A DNA stretch of 32,516 nt from NCBI GenBank assembly GCA_964415605.1, contig CAYQBA010000029.1:1-32516 (forward strand), in the 5' to 3' direction. The stretch comes from UCB3 sp964415605. GTDB taxonomy: Bacteria; Chloroflexota; Anaerolineae; Epilineales; Epilineaceae. Both the position numbers and the translations under genes were made by a program. Shown one piece after another: positions 1-6,931 of this stretch (the first letter of the stretch is position 1; each line of letters opens with the position of its first letter). The notes under the pieces are model-generated. The model ran no database searches. It had not been told where the DNA came from and saw only the letters and a program-made list of their open reading frames with translations.

Positions 1-129
1 GACTGACGTGGACAGGCCCGGGTACACTGTTTCCCCGACGTACCCAACTCCGATTGGGTTGACCCTGTCGCGGCGGCGAGCCGACACGCGCCGCAACCAC
101 AGGCACACCCGCGGCAAGGAGCGCCAGCG

Positions 130-1050
130 ATGACGATTTCAACGCCGGGCGTCGCCGAACGCCGTGGCTTCCGGGGCTGGGCGGCGGCGCACCCGGTCCG
201 GGCCTTCTTGACGCTGCTCTTCGGGATCGGCTACCCGCTGATGGCGCTGCCGATCCTGGCCCACCACGGGGTCATCCCGGGCGGTTCGCTGCCCGGTTTG
301 ATCGGCCTGGACACGGAGCGCATGGCCGCCCTGCTGATGGTGGTGGTGGTGATGCTGCCGTCGACGCTCTGGGTGACGTGGGCGGCCGACGGGCGCGAGG
401 GGGTCCGCACGCTGCTCCGCCGGATGTTTCGCTGGCGGTTCGGCGTGGGATGGTGGCTGGTCGTCTTGTTCGCCTTGCCGGTCCTGACGCTCACGTTCGC
501 GCTGCTCCTCGGCGATTCGCTCAAGCCGATCGACCCGGTGCCGCTGATCACCGGGGAGATCGCCGGGCTGCTCGCCGGCTTCCTGATCATCAACCTTTGG
601 GAAGAAACGGCCTGGGCGGGCTTCGTCCAGACGCGCCTCGAGCGGCGCCACAGCTTCGGCGCGGCGGCGCTGCTGAGCGCGATCCCGTTCGCGCTCATCC
701 ACATGCCGCTCCAGTTCATCGGCGACTTCTCGGTCCAGTCGGTGCTCGTCGGCATGCTCGGCTTGCTGATCTTCGCCTCGATCGTGCGGGTGCTGCTCGG
801 CGTGGTCTTGCGGGGAACGCAGGACAGCGTGTTCGCGGTGGGGCTCCTGCACACGGTGTTCAACCGGAGCAACAACGTCGACGGCATTGTCGCGAGCCTG
901 GTCGAGGGGGACGCGCGCGGTCTCGCAGCCTTGATCGCGACGATCGTGCTGCTGGTCATGGTGGCGGTCCCGTTCCGGCGGCGCCTGACCCGGGCCTACC
1001 GCGTCGAGCTGGACGCGCGGGCGGCGGGGGATGGGGCGATGACGGCCTGA
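130..1050 (+). CDS. CPBP family intramembrane metalloprotease (CAAX protease/bacteriocin-processing type)
   Basis: A 306-residue polytopic membrane protein. Hydrophobic segments lie at about residues 25-45, 66-85, 105-128 and 140-157, followed by the family's conserved C-terminal half. The metal-binding signature is visible: a Glu-Glu pair at 158-159 (in EETAWAGF), a His at 191 within FALIHMPL, and a third block HTVFN near residue 238. The Arg that often follows the Glu pair (EExxxR) is Ala here, as in a subset of the family. The ATG is supported by an AAGGAG ribosome site at 116-121, 8 nt upstream. Known members cleave prenylated or peptide substrates or act in bacteriocin immunity; the substrate here cannot be told. 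It stands alone: the next gene has its own promoter. Confidence 0.85.
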   Translation: MTISTPGVAERRGFRGWAAAHPVRAFLTLLFGIGYPLMALPILAHHGVIPGGSLPGLIGLDTERMAALLMVVVVMLPSTLWVTWAADGREGVRTLLRRMFRWRFGVGWWLVVLFALPVLTLTFALLLGDSLKPIDPVPLITGEIAGLLAGFLIINLWEETAWAGFVQTRLERRHSFGAAALLSAIPFALIHMPLQFIGDFSVQSVLVGMLGLLIFASIVRVLLGVVLRGTQDSVFAVGLLHTVFNRSNNVDGIVASLVEGDARGLAALIATIVLLVMVAVPFRRRLTRAYRVELDARAAGDGAMTA

Positions 1051-1183
1051 CGGTCGCCAAGGCCATGCCGACGAGCCAGAGGCAGGGCGGGCGAGGGCGA
1101 GGTGCAGGCAGCCGCGGCGGGCGAGCGCGGGGCGATGGGTTGCCCGACGCCCCAGGCCAACGTGGTTGCCCGGCTGTGATGAC

Positions 1184-1210
1184 TTGACAGCAGGTTGTGG
1201 ATGCTATGAT
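1184..1210 (+). promoter_or_regulatory. Predicted promoter of vapBC, giving a leaderless or near-leaderless transcript
   Basis: A perfect -35 box TTGACA (1184-1189) and a near-consensus -10 box TATGAT (1205-1210) are separated by 15 bp, slightly short. The GTG start codon of the antitoxin begins 6 nt after the -10 box, so the predicted transcription start falls on or next to the start codon and no ribosome site can fit. A GTCGAC palindrome (1211-1216) sits between the -10 box and the GTG and could serve autoregulation by the VapB protein; that part is inference. Confidence 0.6.
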
Positions 1211-1216
1211 GTCGAC

Positions 1217-1480
1217 GTGAGAACCACGGTGACGCTCGACGTGGACGTGGAGTCGCTGCTGCGGAACCGCATGCGGGAGCGCGATCTCACGTTCAAGGAG
1301 GCGCTCAACCAAGCGCTTCGCGCGGCCCTGACGGGCGGCTTGGAGAGGACGCCCAAGTCGTTCGAGCTGCGGACGTTCCAGATGGGCTTTCGCCCGGAAG
1401 TTGCCTTGGACCAGGCCCTCTCGCTTGCCGCCGCGGGCGAGGATGAGGAGATCGTTCGCAAGCTGAGCGTGCGCAAGTGA
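1217..1480 (+). CDS. vapB: VapB-like ribbon-helix-helix antitoxin
   Basis: An 87-residue protein. The N-terminal RTTVTLDVDVESLL strand-helix followed by RERDLTFKEALNQALRAAL matches the short VapB antitoxins that pair with PIN toxins. Such proteins bind DNA with the N-terminal ribbon-helix-helix and neutralise the toxin with the C-terminal tail. An upstream in-frame ATG at 1166 would add 17 residues that cover the promoter, so the GTG at 1217 is preferred. The stop overlaps the start of the PIN gene (1477) by 4 nt, the usual translational coupling of antitoxin and toxin. The antitoxin frame is intact although the toxin is not. Confidence 0.8.
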   Translation: MRTTVTLDVDVESLLRNRMRERDLTFKEALNQALRAALTGGLERTPKSFELRTFQMGFRPEVALDQALSLAAAGEDEEIVRKLSVRK

Positions 1481-1903
1481 AGCTCGTCGATGTCAACGTG
1501 CTGTTGCATGCCGTCAACCAAGACGCACCGTTCCATCCCAGGGCGAAGGCGGCTTGGGCATGTGCTGTCGGGCGCCGAGACGGTCGCCTTCACGTGGTCG
1601 GCCTTGCTCGCGTTTCTCCGGCTCAGCACGCGATCGGCCGTGTTCCCCCAGCCGTTGTCCGTCGAAGCGGCATTCGGCGTGGTGCAGGCCATTCTCGCCC
1701 AACCTTGCGTCGCGATCCTTCAGCCCACGGCTCGCCACTTCGACGTCCTGAGAGAACTGCTGGTCCCCTTTGGTACCGCCGGGAACTTGACGAGCGACGC
1801 GCACCTCGCGGCCATCGCGATCGAGCACGGGGCCGAGCTGTGTTCCTCTGATCATGACTTCGCTCGCTTCCCTGCCGTCCGTTGGGTGAACCCGCTGGCG
1901 TGA
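1477..1903 (+). pseudogene. vapC: VapC-type PIN-domain ribonuclease toxin, frameshifted
   Basis: Translation from the ATG at 1477 gives a typical PIN N-terminus, MKLVDVNVLLHAVNQD, with the first catalytic Asp at residue 5, followed by FHPRAKAAW. The family pattern then continues in the next frame: LSGAETVAFTWSALLAFLRLS, later LTSDAHLAAIAIEHGAELCSSDHDFARFP with the later acidic residues, ending at 1903. The switch falls near 1545-1575; deleting one G of the GGG at 1556-1558 restores one reading frame of about 141 codons. VapC toxins cleave tRNA or rRNA. With the shift the toxin should be inactive, unless this is an assembly or read error or the shift is programmed. The antitoxin immediately upstream is intact. 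Confidence 0.75.
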
Positions 1904-2095
1904 TCGCGCCCGCCGGGCGATTGCCAAGGTTGGCGGCTCTTTCGACCCCTGCTTCGACGTCGACGGCATGACTTCGCCCTGGGGTGGAACGGCGTCCGCG
2001 TCTACGCCCCCCGCCCCGCCCCTCTACGATTCCCCCGCGCCGCCGCCGCCGCTGCCGGCTTGGCCGTCGCCATCAATCGAGCCATGATAGGTCGC

Positions 2096-2338
2096 ATGAC
2101 CGTCCCGATCGCGATCACCCCTCCGTCCGCACTGACCGACGCCGGGGGACCGGCCGCAACCCCGGCCCAACCCGAGCCCTGGCTTGGCCATGACGAGCAG
2201 GGCGTGGATCTCACGCTCTTGCGGATGATGCTCGACCTCGCTCCAATCGACCGGTTGCGGTGCATGGAGCGCCACGCGCGCGACGTCCAAGCCCTGATGA
2301 TGCATGGCCAGCGACACCGAGCGACCGCGACTCGCTGA
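2096..2338 (+). CDS. Orphan small conserved-type protein
   Basis: An 80-residue product starting with MTVPIAITPPSALTDAGG and containing GVDLTLLRMMLDLAP followed by RLRCMERHARDVQAL. From memory this resembles the small proteins that often sit just before a nucleotidyltransferase-like gene in Chloroflexota and Planctomycetes and are treated as toxin-antitoxin-like pairs. No such partner follows: the downstream DNA carries a broken gene on the other strand. The last ~12 residues (MMHGQRHRATATR) look unlike the family, so the 3' end may have been replaced by a recombination junction near 2305. No function is assigned. An in-frame ATG at 2060 is an alternative start. Confidence 0.4.
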   Translation: MTVPIAITPPSALTDAGGPAATPAQPEPWLGHDEQGVDLTLLRMMLDLAPIDRLRCMERHARDVQALMMHGQRHRATATR

Positions 2339-2608
2339 GATCGCCGCGCGCTTGCAGCGCCACGCCGCCGCCCACGCCGCCCCCAGCGCGCCGCAGCGCA
2401 GCAGCCAGCCAGCCGGGCCGTCGGCGCCGGACGGCTTCGCCTCGAACAGGTCGATCGTCGTGGCCAGCGTCGACGCGGAGCTGGAAGGTGGCCAGCTTCG
2501 CGTCGTTGTCGCCGCGGCGGCCGTTGTGGGTGAAGACGATCTTGACGAAGAGGTCCGCGGCGCTGCCGCCGGGTCGGAGGCGGCGGTCGTTTCGACGCCG
2601 AGGCGCAT
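2320..2608 (-). pseudogene. Frame-broken unidentified gene with one probable membrane segment
   Basis: No single frame is open with a coding look, but codon choice moves cleanly between frames. Reading minus from the ATG at 2608, MRLGVETTAASDP is in one frame. The next segment, DLFVKIVFTHNGRR...KLATFQLRVD (about 2570-2475), has almost only G/C at third positions in a second frame. The following segment, TIDLFEAKPSGADGPAGWLLRCG, with a hydrophobic stretch GWLLRCGALGAAWAAAW, returns to the first frame with equally strong bias to about 2340. This looks like one short gene carrying two frameshifts, near 2570 and 2475. I do not recognise the family. This interval (2339-2679) holds no other gene. 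Confidence 0.35.
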
Positions 2609-2679
2609 GACGCACAGGCGTCCTCGAAGACACGGGGCGGGGATTGGAGCCTTGCGCCCGACTGTGGCATAGTCGGCGC

Positions 2680-2785
2680 GTGGACGCCTACTGGGACAGC
2701 GTGGTCGCGCCGGCGCTCGCCGCCGTCCGGCCGCGCGCGATCGTCGAGATCGGCTCGGAGCACGGCTACACCACGCGCAAGGCTG
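2680..2785 (+). pseudogene. N-terminal fragment of a class I SAM-dependent methyltransferase
   Basis: From the GTG at 2680 the product begins VDAYWDSVVAPALAAVRPR, then AIVEIGSEHGYTTRKA. The VEIGSxxGxxT motif is the SAM-binding motif I of Rossmann-fold methyltransferases often found beside glycosyltransferase genes. After residue ~35 similarity stops and the frame runs into DNA behind the oppositely oriented glycosyltransferase gene (frame end at 2880). More than 80 percent of a normal 200-250-residue enzyme is missing, so it cannot be active. A possible -10-like CATAGT (2668-2673) precedes the GTG by 6 nt. The abrupt end near 2780-2785 marks a recombination or assembly junction. Confidence 0.5.
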
Positions 2786-2810
2786 CCTTCCCACCCTCCC
2801 CCTCGATGTC

Positions 2811-3683
2811 TTACCCATCTCCTGCTGCCCCCAACCGGTTCGCCAGCACGTCGATCGCTTGCGCCATGCGCGCCGCGTAGGTATGGCGGCGCATGTCGGC
2901 CGCCTGCTTGAGCGCGCGGGCGCGGGCAGCGGGCTTGTCGGCCAGCCAGCCGCGCATCCGGGCCACGCAATCCGCCGCGTCGTCGAAGTGCTCTGCCGCG
3001 GCGAACAGGTCCGCCTCGCCGTTGTGGCAGCGGCTGGCCAGCATGAGCGCGGAAGTGGCCTGCGCCTCGAAGAAGCGCATGTTGATGTCGTTGCCGATGG
3101 TCGGGTTCAACGCCAGCCAGCTCTGGTTGTAGATCCGGTTCGCCTCGGCGAAGTAGGCGTTGCCGATGAAACCATTCGGGATCTCGGCCCGCACCGCCTC
3201 GAGCAAGGCCTGCCGCTCGCCTGCCACGTTGCCCACAAAGCACCAGTCGTAGCGCTTCTCGAGGTCGAGCGGGCGGTACGTGCCCGGATCGCAGGCCAAG
3301 GGCAGCCACGTCCCGCCCAGCTCCTGCGCCCGGTCGCGCTGGGCGTAGAAGACGTGGTCGAAGCGCTTGACCCTTTCCCAGCGCGTGCCGCCGCCGATCA
3401 GGCGGTCCATGCGGTGTGTGTCGATGCACCAGTAGGCGCGGGGGATACGCGCCTCGGCGACCGGGTAGCCGATGTCGTCGTCGACATAGAGCAGGAGATC
3501 AGCGCCGTCGAGCAGCAGGTCGGAGTAGCCCTTGAAGGCCATCTTTCTGGCGCGGTTGCGATAGATCGGGTCATAGGGCCAAGCCAGGTGGCCAAGCTGG
3601 CGGAGGGCAGCCAGGACGTAGCGCCCGGTCGTGTCGGGCCGACCGATCGCGTCGAAGACGACGACGATGTTGAACCGCTTCAA
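2811..3683 (-). CDS. CgeB-like glycosyltransferase (family 1-like, spore-maturation type)
   Basis: A 290-residue protein from a TTG start at 3683, chosen because GGGAGG lies 4 nt upstream (plus-strand 3688-3693) and because the conserved sequence begins there: MKRFNIVVVFDAIGRPDTTG. An in-frame start at 3812 would add 43 low-quality residues. Visible features are an N-terminal Rossmann half, the acidic LLYVDDDIGYP (residues 65-74), the mid-protein block YDWCFVGNVAGERQALLE and the C-terminal GNDINMRFFEAQATSALML, typical of CgeB/DUF3880-type enzymes where the Asn-Arg-Phe-Glu region binds nucleotide-sugar. The role is probably transfer of a sugar to a cell-surface or protein target; the acceptor is unknown. 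It lies divergent from the TIGR03032 gene (197 bp between starts). Confidence 0.75.
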   Translation of the reverse strand: MKRFNIVVVFDAIGRPDTTGRYVLAALRQLGHLAWPYDPIYRNRARKMAFKGYSDLLLDGADLLLYVDDDIGYPVAEARIPRAYWCIDTHRMDRLIGGGTRWERVKRFDHVFYAQRDRAQELGGTWLPLACDPGTYRPLDLEKRYDWCFVGNVAGERQALLEAVRAEIPNGFIGNAYFAEANRIYNQSWLALNPTIGNDINMRFFEAQATSALMLASRCHNGEADLFAAAEHFDDAADCVARMRGWLADKPAARARALKQAADMRRHTYAARMAQAIDVLANRLGAAGDG

Positions 3684-3866
3684 TCGACCTCCCGCTGCGG
3701 CGAGCTCGCGGGCGCGGGCTGCCATCGGGCAGTATCCTCGCCGTGATCCATCTGCAATCCGTCCCGATCCGGCCACGCCCGGATGCACCGCTAACGGCTG
3801 CCCCCGCTCCACTGCGATCGCGCCCGGCGCCGCCAGCCCGCCCTTGCCCCGCGCTCCCGGCCGGTG

Positions 3867-3872
3867 TATCTT
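3867..3872 (+). promoter_or_regulatory. Predicted -10 box of the TIGR03032 gene
   Basis: TATCTT lies 8 nt upstream of the ATG at 3881, and no ribosome binding site fits in between. This is the same spacing as the perfect TATAAT box of the histidine kinase gene at 9029, so a leaderless or near-leaderless transcript is likely. No convincing -35 box is seen. Confidence 0.4.
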
Positions 3873-3880
3873 AGCACCCG

Positions 3881-5086
3881 ATGACCACCGCGCCCGCTCC
3901 GCCTGCGCCCGCGCCGCCCGTCCGCGAGAGCGGCTTCGAGATCTTCACGTCGCGCCAGTTCCCGGCGTGGCTGGCCGGCCAGCGCGTGTCGCTGGCCTTC
4001 ACCGCCTACCAGACCGGCACGCTCTTCCTCGTCGGGCTCAAGCTGAGCGGCCGCCTCTCCGTCCACACCCGCACGTTCAATCGCGCGATGGGCCTGTGGA
4101 GCGACGGGCAGACGATGTGGCTTGGCACCGCCTACCAGCTCTGGCGCTTCGAGAACCTGCTCGAGCCCGACCAGCGCAGCGGCGAGCGCGATCGGCTCTA
4201 CACGCCGATGGTCGGCCATACCACGGGCGACATCGACATCCACGACATCGTCGTCGAGGCCGACGGGCGCGTCGTCTTCGTCAACACCCTCTTCAGCTGC
4301 CTGGCCACCCCGGACGCGCGCCAGAGCTTCCGCCCGGTGTGGCAGCCGCCGTACGTCAGCCGGCTGGCGCCGGAGGACCGCTGCCACCTCAACGGCCTGG
4401 CGCTGCGCGACGGCCGGGCGGCGTACGTCACTAGCGTCAGCCGCTCGGACGCCGCCGCCGGCTGGCGCGGCCGGCGCGAGCAGGGCGGCGTCGTCGTCGA
4501 CGTGGCCACGGGCGACGTCGTCGTCGACGGCCTGTCGATGCCGCACTCGCCGCGCTGGCACCAGGGCACGCTCTACGTGCTGAACTCCGGCAGCGGCCAC
4601 TTCGGGCGCGTCGACCTCAAGTCCGGCCAGTTCGAGCCGATCGCCTTCATCCCCGGCTACCTGCGCGGGCTGGCCTTCGTCGGCGACTTCGCCGTCATCG
4701 GCGCGTCCAAGCCGCGCGAGAACCGGACGTTCACCGGCCTGGAGCTGGACGCTAACCTGCGCCAGCGCGACGTCGACCCGCGCTGCGGGCTGTACGTCGT
4801 CGACCTCGTCAACGGCACCATCGTCGACTGGCTGAACATCGAGGGCGCCCTGGGCGAGCTGTACGACGTCGCCGTCCTGCCCGGCGTCGAGTGCCCCGCC
4901 GCCCTCGGCTTCAAGTCCGACGAGGTGCGCCGCACCATCAAGCTGGGCACGCAGCTCTGGACGGCGGACGCGCCGAAGCCGCCGGCGGCCGGGCCGGCGG
5001 CGCGCATGTCGACCTCGCCCGGGCCGGCGGCGCGCCCGTCGACGTCGTCCGCGCCGGCCCAGGGCCTACCCGTCGATCCGGCCTGA
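3881..5086 (+). CDS. TIGR03032 family protein
   Basis: A 401-residue protein that matches the TIGR03032 family along almost its full length. It has an N-terminal FEIFTSRQFPAWL, then TRTFNRAMGLWSDGQTMWLGT, DIDIHDIVVEADGRVVFVNTLFSCLA, CHLNGLALRDGRAAYVTSVS, MPHSPRWHQGTLYVLNSGSG and a C-terminal GELYDVAVLPGVECPAALGF. The repeated W/Y-rich beta-strand pattern suggests a beta-propeller-like fold. No signal peptide is evident. The last ~35 residues are an Ala/Pro/Ser-rich degenerate repeat (GPAARMSTSPGPAARPSTS). The family has no established biochemical function; it often sits near TPR, glycosyltransferase or sulfotransferase genes, as here. The TPR gene follows after 37 nt in the same direction. 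Confidence 0.88.
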   Translation: MTTAPAPPAPAPPVRESGFEIFTSRQFPAWLAGQRVSLAFTAYQTGTLFLVGLKLSGRLSVHTRTFNRAMGLWSDGQTMWLGTAYQLWRFENLLEPDQRSGERDRLYTPMVGHTTGDIDIHDIVVEADGRVVFVNTLFSCLATPDARQSFRPVWQPPYVSRLAPEDRCHLNGLALRDGRAAYVTSVSRSDAAAGWRGRREQGGVVVDVATGDVVVDGLSMPHSPRWHQGTLYVLNSGSGHFGRVDLKSGQFEPIAFIPGYLRGLAFVGDFAVIGASKPRENRTFTGLELDANLRQRDVDPRCGLYVVDLVNGTIVDWLNIEGALGELYDVAVLPGVECPAALGFKSDEVRRTIKLGTQLWTADAPKPPAAGPAARMSTSPGPAARPSTSSAPAQGLPVDPA

Positions 5087-5123
5087 TCGCGTACGACCCC
5101 ATGCACCGCCCGCCGCCCGCCCC

Positions 5124-5837
5124 ATGAGCCGCCCGCCCCGCCGCTCCCCCGCCCGGGCGCCGGGGACGCCCGACCCCCAGCCCGCCGCCTACGCCGCCGC
5201 CGTCCGCCACTTCCGCGACGGGCGGTACGACGATGCCGGCGCGCTGCTGCGCGAGGTCGTGGGCCAGCGGCGCGACTTCGCGCCGGCCTGGCACCTGCTC
5301 GGCCTGTGCGCCGCGCGCCAGGGCCGGACGGACGAGGCGGTGCGCTGTCTCGACCGCGCCAGCCGGCTCGAACCGGCGAGCGGCGAGATCCACGCCCATC
5401 GCGCCGAGATCCTGCGCCAGGCCGGGCAGCTCGACCGCGCCCTGGAGGCCGCCGAGGCGGCGGTCCGGCGCGCGCCCGGCCTCGCGGCGGCCCACAACAA
5501 CCTTGGGCTGGTATGGCTCGATCTCGAGAAAGCCGACAAGGCCCGGGCGGCTCTGGAAACCGCCATCGCCATCGATCCCGCCTACGCCCGCGCCCACTAC
5601 AACCTGGGCAACGCCCTGCTCCAGCTCGACGAGCCGGCCGCGGCCGAGGCCAGCCTGCGGCGGGCGGTCGAGATCTTGCCGCGCCACGTCCACGCCTGGA
5701 CGGCGCTGGGCGTCGCGCTCGCCAGCCGCCCGGCCCACTGCCGCCAAAGCACCCGCAGCGCGCCAAACGCCGCGCGCGCCTCGTCCTCCGGTGGCCAGAG
5801 CGGGGCGCCGGCCGCGGGGAGCCGCGCCGTGAGGTAG
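5124..5837 (+). pseudogene. Tetratricopeptide repeat protein, 3' truncated
   Basis: Residues 1-200 form about five TPR units: AAYAAAVRHFRDGRYDDAGALL, APAWHLLGLCAARQGRTDEAV, GEIHAHRAEILRQAGQLDRAL, AAHNNLGLVWLDLEKADKAR and ARAHYNLGNALLQLDEPAAAE, followed by HAWTALGVALASR, the first helix of a sixth. Exactly where a second TPR helix should follow (near base 5730) the sequence becomes PAHCRQSTRSAPNAARASSS, non-TPR and out of register. The reverse strand of that tail encodes the start of an unrelated protein. The gene therefore ends at a junction and the residues from about 203 to the stop are junk readthrough. The surviving repeats would be a protein-protein interaction scaffold, presumably working with the TIGR03032 protein just upstream. 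Confidence 0.7.
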
Positions 5838-5881
5838 TGGTCGGAGAAGAGGCCGGCGGCGTGCCAGGGCGGGGTGGTCAT
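5728..5881 (-). pseudogene. N-terminal fragment resembling a class I DNA methyltransferase (restriction-modification type)
   Basis: From the ATG at 5881 (minus) the first ~50 residues read MTTPPWHAAGLFSDHYLTAR, then LPAAGAPLWPPEDEARAAF and GALRVLWRQWAG. From memory the GLFSDHYLxxRLP start, followed by a Trp-rich segment and LRxLW, is the beginning of large Eco57I-like or N6-adenine DNA methyltransferases in Chloroflexota. The rest, including the NPPY-type catalytic motif, is absent. Beyond ~5730 the sequence is the antisense of the truncated TPR gene. The short length makes the family call tentative, but the gene fragment itself and the shared breakpoint are clear. Confidence 0.45.
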
Positions 5882-5882
5882 G

Positions 5883-6104
5883 CTACTTGGCTAAGCCAGG
5901 CACTCGGTAAGTGCACTGTGTCGGAGTCAAGTGCTCATCGGCGGGCGACCAAGGGTTGATGACGCGAAATCTGAAATCAGCGGTCACACCATCGATATGG
6001 AGGTCAGATACTATCGTATCAAGCCTCCAATATTGGATGTGATGATCCACGCGGTCTACTCCCTCCCAACGCCCCAACACCCGCCGCCTCGAAGCGTATC
6101 GCAT
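5883..6104 (-). CDS. Hypothetical protein, doubtful
   Basis: A 73-residue frame starting MRYASRRRVLGRWEGVDRVD and ending at a TAG just before the ATG of the methylase-like fragment (start at 5881). The DNA is more AT-rich than the surroundings. It contains a perfect 12-bp palindrome TCCAATATTGGA (6026-6037) and a GATAC/GTATC inverted repeat (6007-6020), which may mean that the interval is regulatory rather than coding. No family is recognised. It is listed because the stretch would otherwise be empty. Confidence 0.2.
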   Translation of the reverse strand: MRYASRRRVLGRWEGVDRVDHHIQYWRLDTIVSDLHIDGVTADFRFRVINPWSPADEHLTPTQCTYRVPGLAK

Positions 6105-6130
6105 CCGCCTGTTCCACCCCCCGCATCACA

Positions 6131-6556
6131 TCACCCCGGAACATCGATGTGCGCGACGTCCACCGGATACTCGGCGACCTTGCGCCAGCGCTCGTCCACC
6201 CCGCGTTCGCGAAGAAAGAGCTGGAGCTTGTACGTGCCGGCTGTCGCCAGGGGGAAATCCTGGATGCTGATGAGGTACCGGTGCCCCGCGTCCACGATCT
6301 GGAATGGTTCGGCTTCGCGCTCGCGCAGCACACGCCCCGAGGGCGCGGCGATTCGGAGCTTGACCTCGAAGGATCGCTCAGCATCCGCGGCTTCGCGGCG
6401 GAAGTAGGCTACGGCGGTGATGGGCTCCGGCAGGGCAGCGTTGGCGCTCACCGGCGCAGGTACCGTGATAGCCTCCACAACACTCACCAGCGACAGCACA
6501 CCCTCCTGACTGATGATCGGTGTCAGGCATGGTGCGAAGTAGATCAGTCGCGGCAT
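6131..6556 (-). CDS. Conserved hypothetical protein, DUF6941-like
   Basis: A 141-residue protein. The N-terminus MPRLIYFAPCLTPIISQEGV leads into LSLVSVVEAITVPAPV. The middle has a Trp/Tyr-Arg-Arg block (AVAYFRREAADAERSFEVKLRI) and the end is a beta-rich segment, DFPLATAGTYKLQLFLRERG, then WRKVAEYPVDV. This order (an N-terminal statement strand, a central YFRRE block, a closing tyrosine-rich strand pair) is that of small uncharacterised proteins grouped as DUF6941. There are no catalytic residues to point to. A GGG-containing ribosome site (AAGAAGGG) precedes the ATG. It lies 54 nt downstream of the zinc-ribbon gene on the same strand and may be cotranscribed with it. Confidence 0.55.
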   Translation of the reverse strand: MPRLIYFAPCLTPIISQEGVLSLVSVVEAITVPAPVSANAALPEPITAVAYFRREAADAERSFEVKLRIAAPSGRVLREREAEPFQIVDAGHRYLISIQDFPLATAGTYKLQLFLRERGVDERWRKVAEYPVDVAHIDVPG

Positions 6557-6610
6557 GGTGACCCTTCTTGGTCTGTGCCTTGCAGGTTGGGCGGCGGTGT
6601 TCCGGAACCG

Positions 6611-6931
6611 TCAAGCCACGGCGTGGGACCAGGAGGCCAGGGGCACTACCCGGGCAAGCTCGCGCTCGTGGTCGTCCGTGACACCGCCACCGGAGTAACG
6701 CGCCACACGCTGCACCTGCCGCCGCCCGTCCCAGCCCGGCGGCGCCGCGTCGGACTCGCTCCACCACTGCGCCCCTTGCACCAGCCAGCGCAGGCGAAGC
6801 TCCTCCGTGGAGTGCAACAGCGTGTCGAGGCCGAACTGCGTGCCGCACGAGGGGCAGATCGCGTGGTTCTCGGGCGGAACCTCCAGGCGATTGAAGCCAC
6901 ACACCGGACAGAGGTAGCTGGTCGGGCTCAT
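6611..6931 (-). CDS. Zinc-ribbon protein coupled to a nuclease-toxin-like gene (possible immunity protein)
   Basis: A 106-residue protein from the ATG at 6931. It has two CxxC knuckles, CPVCGF and CPSCGTQFG, 18 residues apart at the N-terminus (zinc ribbon). These are followed by a helical ELRLRWLVQGAQWWSES block and PPGWDGRRQVQRV. This layout recurs in small bacterial proteins found next to polymorphic-toxin genes, and related Cys-rich families have been proposed as immunity proteins; that link is from family knowledge, not proven here. Its ATG overlaps the TGA of the upstream toxin-like gene (ATGA, 6928-6931), so the two are translationally coupled in the order toxin then partner, the usual order of polymorphic toxin and immunity genes. 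Confidence 0.6.
   Translation of the reverse strand: MSPTSYLCPVCGFNRLEVPPENHAICPSCGTQFGLDTLLHSTEELRLRWLVQGAQWWSESDAAPPGWDGRRQVQRVARYSGGGVTDDHERELARVVPLASWSHAVA

Noticed and set aside
1..129. A promoter for the CPBP protease gene
   Set aside because: TTGACC and TACACT hexamers exist but not at a workable spacing; only the AAGGAG ribosome site is supported.
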